Shown here: positions 60,224-64,000 of the stretch, one piece after another
Numbering within the stretch: position 1 is the first letter of the stretch
How the letters are laid out: the number at the start of each line of letters is the position of its first letter
From: Phymorhynchus buccinoides
Lineage: Eukaryota; Mollusca; Gastropoda; Neogastropoda; Raphitomidae
DNA length: 64,000 nt
Assembly: GCA_017654935.2 (NCBI GenBank)
Contig: CM065704.1
Coordinates: 23,843,220-23,907,219 of the forward strand
Direction of reading: 5' to 3'
Notes under the pieces: generated by a model
What the model saw: the letters and a program-made list of their open reading frames with translations, nothing else
What the model was told of the DNA's origin: nothing
Databases searched by the model: none
Position numbers and translations under genes: made by a program

Positions 60224-60393
60224 CTGTGAACAGAAACGACTGAAGTATTTGTTGCTTACACAAAAACGCCCCTAGTCATGGGTATACTATTGCTATATTT
60301 TAGCACAAAGAAAGTGACAAAAGAGATAAATAGAGACACGTGAAAAAAGACACCACGTGACACGTATGTGCGTATATACTCTCACTCCGTGTA

Positions 60394-60415
60394 TTGTGTG
60401 TGTGTGTGTGTGTGT

Positions 60416-60481
<66 letters not shown>

Positions 60482-60580
60482 ATGCACTGTGTGTGTGTGC
60501 GTGCTTGTGCGTGCACGCGCGTGTGTGTGTGTGTGCGTGCTTGCGCGTGATGGCGTGCACGCGTGTGTGTGTGATGCGCA
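60394..60580. repeat. (TG)n microsatellite, contig 3
   Basis: Shorter, interrupted version (TGGTG, GGGG) of the tract at 12817-13000. Confidence 0.95.
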
Positions 60581-61212
60581 CACATGTGCTATGTAAATAT
60601 GTAATGCCCAGAGACCACAAGACCAGCAACAAGACAGAACATCACACAGAGCAATCACAGGTCACATGACAATTCTGCAGTATCCTGTTATTTTCCAACG
60701 ACATCCTATGCAAAACTGTGCACAGCAGACATTATCAACTGCATGAAAACATCAACTAGAACTCTCAACTTGGCTTCCTCCAAGGTGGATATAGCTTATT
60801 TCCACAGGGCAGAGAGAAAGTATTCTGAAAACACATCCTCTTTGCGGTGCAAGGTCGTGCTGCATTCTATGCTTCAACCGAATGTCGAATTTGTTGATCA
60901 GACGTGCACTAGGGATAACTATGTCCTCCTATACAGCATCCCAAGGTGTAGTTGGGGATGCCTGGGTCCAAAAATGAAACAAGATCTTAATCCTGCAGCT
61001 GTTTGGACCGGGTGTGAGCCCTTATATCGCCGCCCAGTGTTCTACCCGTTTATTGGTATCAGTCATGGTAATTGATAGAAAACAAACAAACACCATTTAT
61101 AATTCAAGGACATCAAACCACGCCACTGCTTTTTGTCTTCATATAATTAGAATTGAGAAGTGCATGTGTCTCTTTGTACATTTGTTATTGAATCCATTAG
61201 ACTTGCATTTAT
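60581..61212 (+). other. Unassigned segment before the LINE, contig 3
   Basis: Identical by eye to 13003-13639, including the CpG-decayed form of the short open frame (60743-61075). Confidence 0.35.
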
Positions 61213-64000
61213 TTAGGTAAAAGTTAGGATGAGTGAAACCCTCAGCCTCTTGGACGATAATGATGGTAAAGGTTGTGAAAATGTTAGCATTGTGGATGAT
61301 AATGATGGCCATATCGATATTAAGATGACTGAACAGGAGAATAAAGGGGGTGGGAGTAAGAATAATATGGCTGTCTTGGTTAGCTGTGTCCCTATTGCCG
61401 AGGCACCCGTTAATAAGGTTGACGCACTTAAAGGCAATGTTTCTAATCAGGAGAATGTAATGGCTTTGTCAACATCAGACAGTTCGACAGTGCAAAGTAA
61501 TGAAATTGGTTTTGCTCAAAATGCCCTATGCAGTTCTGTGAATGTAAATGATTATGATGAAATTTCCTATGACGCTAAGAATAATTTCATAGAGGCGGGC
61601 CAACGTGATGATAAAAATAAGTCTGTAATACAAGACGCTGTGATTTTGTCACCAGAATGTAATTTGGAAAAAGTGGCTTTGCCAACTCAAGTCCTTGAGG
61701 ACTCAGCAAGTTTATTTCCCCTTTGTACACATAGTAAATCATCATGCTGTGCAGACTGTGCTGCATCGATGGACAATAGCACTCATTCTCTGTTAATGAG
61801 GAACCTAAAAGGCAGTGTTAATAGCAGGCATTCCTCAACAAAAACTAGGCATGCGCAGTCGTTTGTTCAAGCGAATGGAAATGAGAGCTGTAGTAGTGTT
61901 GGTGGTTTACAGGTTGGAGAGACTAATAATTCAAGTGAAGGTAATACCGAAAGTTCAAAAGAAGGCTTCTATAACATTTTGTCTGGTAACAATGGTAATC
62001 AATTTTCTTGCCTCACTTTAAATGTTTGTGGGATAAGGAGTAAATTGTTAAATCCTGATTTTCGTATTTTTATAGCTTCTTATGATATAGTCGTCATTAC
62101 GGAAAGTAAATTAGATGAATTTGACACTGTGACTATTTCAGGTTTTACAAGTTTCTACAAAAATAGGTCTCACTTTAAAAGGAAGTCTGGGGGCATTCTT
62201 GTACTCATTAAGCAATATTTGACGAAGCACATACAAGTGATTGAATCAAAAGGAAAGGAACGTTATGTGGATTCTTCTCTTCTCAGATACTATAACTTTG
62301 TGAATTATGAGTTCAGCAACGATGCGCTATTCTTCAAATTAAATGCTAGTGTCTTGGGACAAGAGGTACTTTTTTGTTCTGTTTATTTCCCCCCAGAAAA
62401 TTCCCCTTACTTTGACCCCAATGCTTTTGCCTGCCTTGAGAACTGTATCCTGTCGTTGAACATATGACATGATGTGTCTTCTTGGTGACCTCAATGCTAG
62501 AACTGGCTCTTTACCTGATTTTGTTGAGGATGTCTTCGAGAAAGATAACAGTGTTTTTAGTAAGAAGTCAGATGAATCAGATTCTCTTCGTAGACGTTCT
62601 AATGATGCCTATGTGAATAATGCTGGTCAAGCACTTTTATTTTTATGTAAAACGTTAAACACACCCATTGTCAATGGGCGTTTGGGTGATCCTGATAACT
62701 GCGCTAATAATACGTGTAAGGAAGCCAGTGTGGTCGACTACGTTATTGTTTCACAATCTATTTTTCATTTATTATCAGAGTTCATAGTACACCCTTTTAA
62801 TGAAAATGTTTCAGATGTGCATTGTCCCCTGTCCGTCTGCTTTACAAATCGAACACATTCTGTTAATGATGAAGACATGTAAATGCACACTGGAGATGAC
62901 ATCAGTAATAAACAAAATGTAGGTGCCCCATCACGGCCTCAGTGGACCCAAGACAAAGCAAGTGATTTTGTGGAAATGCTTAACGATAACGATATTAGTT
63001 CATTGGATATTTTGCTGGGTAACATACTTTTGGAAGATGCACCCATATCAGATGATGGTATAAATGATGTTTACAAACACATTTGCGAAATTATGAAGGC
63101 AGCTGCAAGCAATTCTGGCATTATAAAGAAGAAGCCAAAAAGAAAGGCGATGAATAGACAGACAGAGGATTGTGAGTGGTTCGATGCGAAAAGAAAAGGA
63201 AAGAGTTTTTTTAATGCTAAAAATGTTGCCAGGATCAATAAAGATGATCCCGCAAAAGAAACTAAAGTCACAGCGAGCAAAGCCTACAAAAAACAATTAT
63301 TAAAGTCTTTTCGAAAATTTCAATCTGATCTATTCAAAAAGATACGCAATTTACGAAGTAGTGATCCCCCAACAGTTTGGAAATTATTAAATGGATCTAC
63401 TCAAGTTAAGAATGAAACCTGCAGCAAAAAAACGTGTGACATGTTTTTTTAATATTTCAAGCAGTTCAGTGATAAGACTGATTCCACTGACGTGATTGAA
63501 CCTGACGATTCTGATGAAATTAACAATGATGATGTTGATATTAGTTACCTAAACAATCTCTTCACTGAAACTGAAGTAAAAGAAGCAATTCCAAAATTGA
63601 AAAATAATAAAGCGTGTGGGATAGACCAAATCATAAATGAATTTCTTAAATCTGCGTCACCAAAAATGTTAGGAATTTTTACGAAATTCTTTAATTTGAT
63701 ACTGAAAAGTGGAAATGTGCCTAATGATTGGTCAATGGGTATCATTAAGCCCTTGTATAAGAAAAAAGGTAGCACTGATAACCCTGATAATAATAGGGGC
63801 ATCTCTATTCTCAGCTGTTTTGGCAAAACTATTTACATGCTTGTTAAATACCCGCCTGACTAAATTCCTAGATTCAAATAAGATCTTGGGTAATGAACAA
63901 GCAGGCTTCAGAAAAGGGTTGTCTGGTACAGATCATATATTCACTTTGCATTCAATTGCTGACTTTTTTCTTTTTAAGAAGAAGAAACTATATTGTGTTT
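61213..64000 (+). mobile_element. CR1/L2-like LINE, contig 3 copy, cut by window end
   Basis: Same as 13640-16430. The 412-codon N-terminal frame (61229-62467) is unchanged, and the stops after it and at 62880 and 63450 are the same. One fewer A near 63768 keeps the RT frame open slightly longer than in contig 1. It also has Pro in AIPKLKN where contig 1 has AILKLKN. Confidence 0.85.

Larger units (their letters stand above)
59001..64000 (+). repeat. Contig 3: direct near-identical copy of 11431-16430
   Basis: After the gap the sequence resumes inside the LRR region of gene A and follows contig 1 base for base. The exceptions are a few substitutions (clustered before 59700), a different TG tract and rare single changes in the LINE. 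Confidence 0.95.

Overview
The window is eukaryotic and most likely molluscan, probably gastropod. It holds multi-exon genes with GT/AG introns, very long TG, CT and GA microsatellites, kilobase minisatellites, and LINE, SINE and Ty3/gypsy remnants. The host coding sequence resembles the LDLa/LRR receptor GRL101 known from the snail Lymnaea. Nothing prokaryotic is present. The species assignment is inference; the repeats and exons are read directly.

The assembly has three contigs joined by two runs of exactly 500 N (35258-35757 and 58501-59000). Contig 1 (1-35257) is the reference. Contig 2 (35758-58500) is the reverse complement of contig 1 from about 34300 back to about 12512, with SNPs, indels and different minisatellite copy numbers. 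Contig 3 (59001-64000) repeats contig 1 from about 11431 onward in direct orientation and is nearly identical. The simplest reading is uncollapsed haplotype contigs placed side by side by a scaffolder, although a real duplication with inversion is not excluded.

Contig 1 from left to right: a decayed RNase H-type LINE 3' end with C/G-rich tandem repeats and a CATT tail (1-2514); a Ty3/gypsy pol remnant between two 270-bp direct repeats (2515-5235); simple repeats and AT-rich DNA; receptor gene A (CTLD end, LDLa, LRR and seven-helix GPCR; 9472-12648); a CR1/L2-like LINE (about 13640-18986); and five exons of receptor gene B (CUB-like, C-type lectin, LDLa; 19140-34646). The gene B introns carry a tRNA-derived SINE, a foldback element, a 72-bp and a 63-bp minisatellite, and a repeat rich in TCAAGGTCA nuclear-receptor half-sites.

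Genes A and B are related. Their exons share boundaries and phases around the lectin and LDLa segments, so together they imply a receptor with CUB-like, C-type lectin, LDLa, LRR and rhodopsin-type GPCR modules in one chain. That architecture is the most interesting host biology here. The most striking structural feature is the forward/reverse/forward layout, which should be resolved before the locus is called triplicated.
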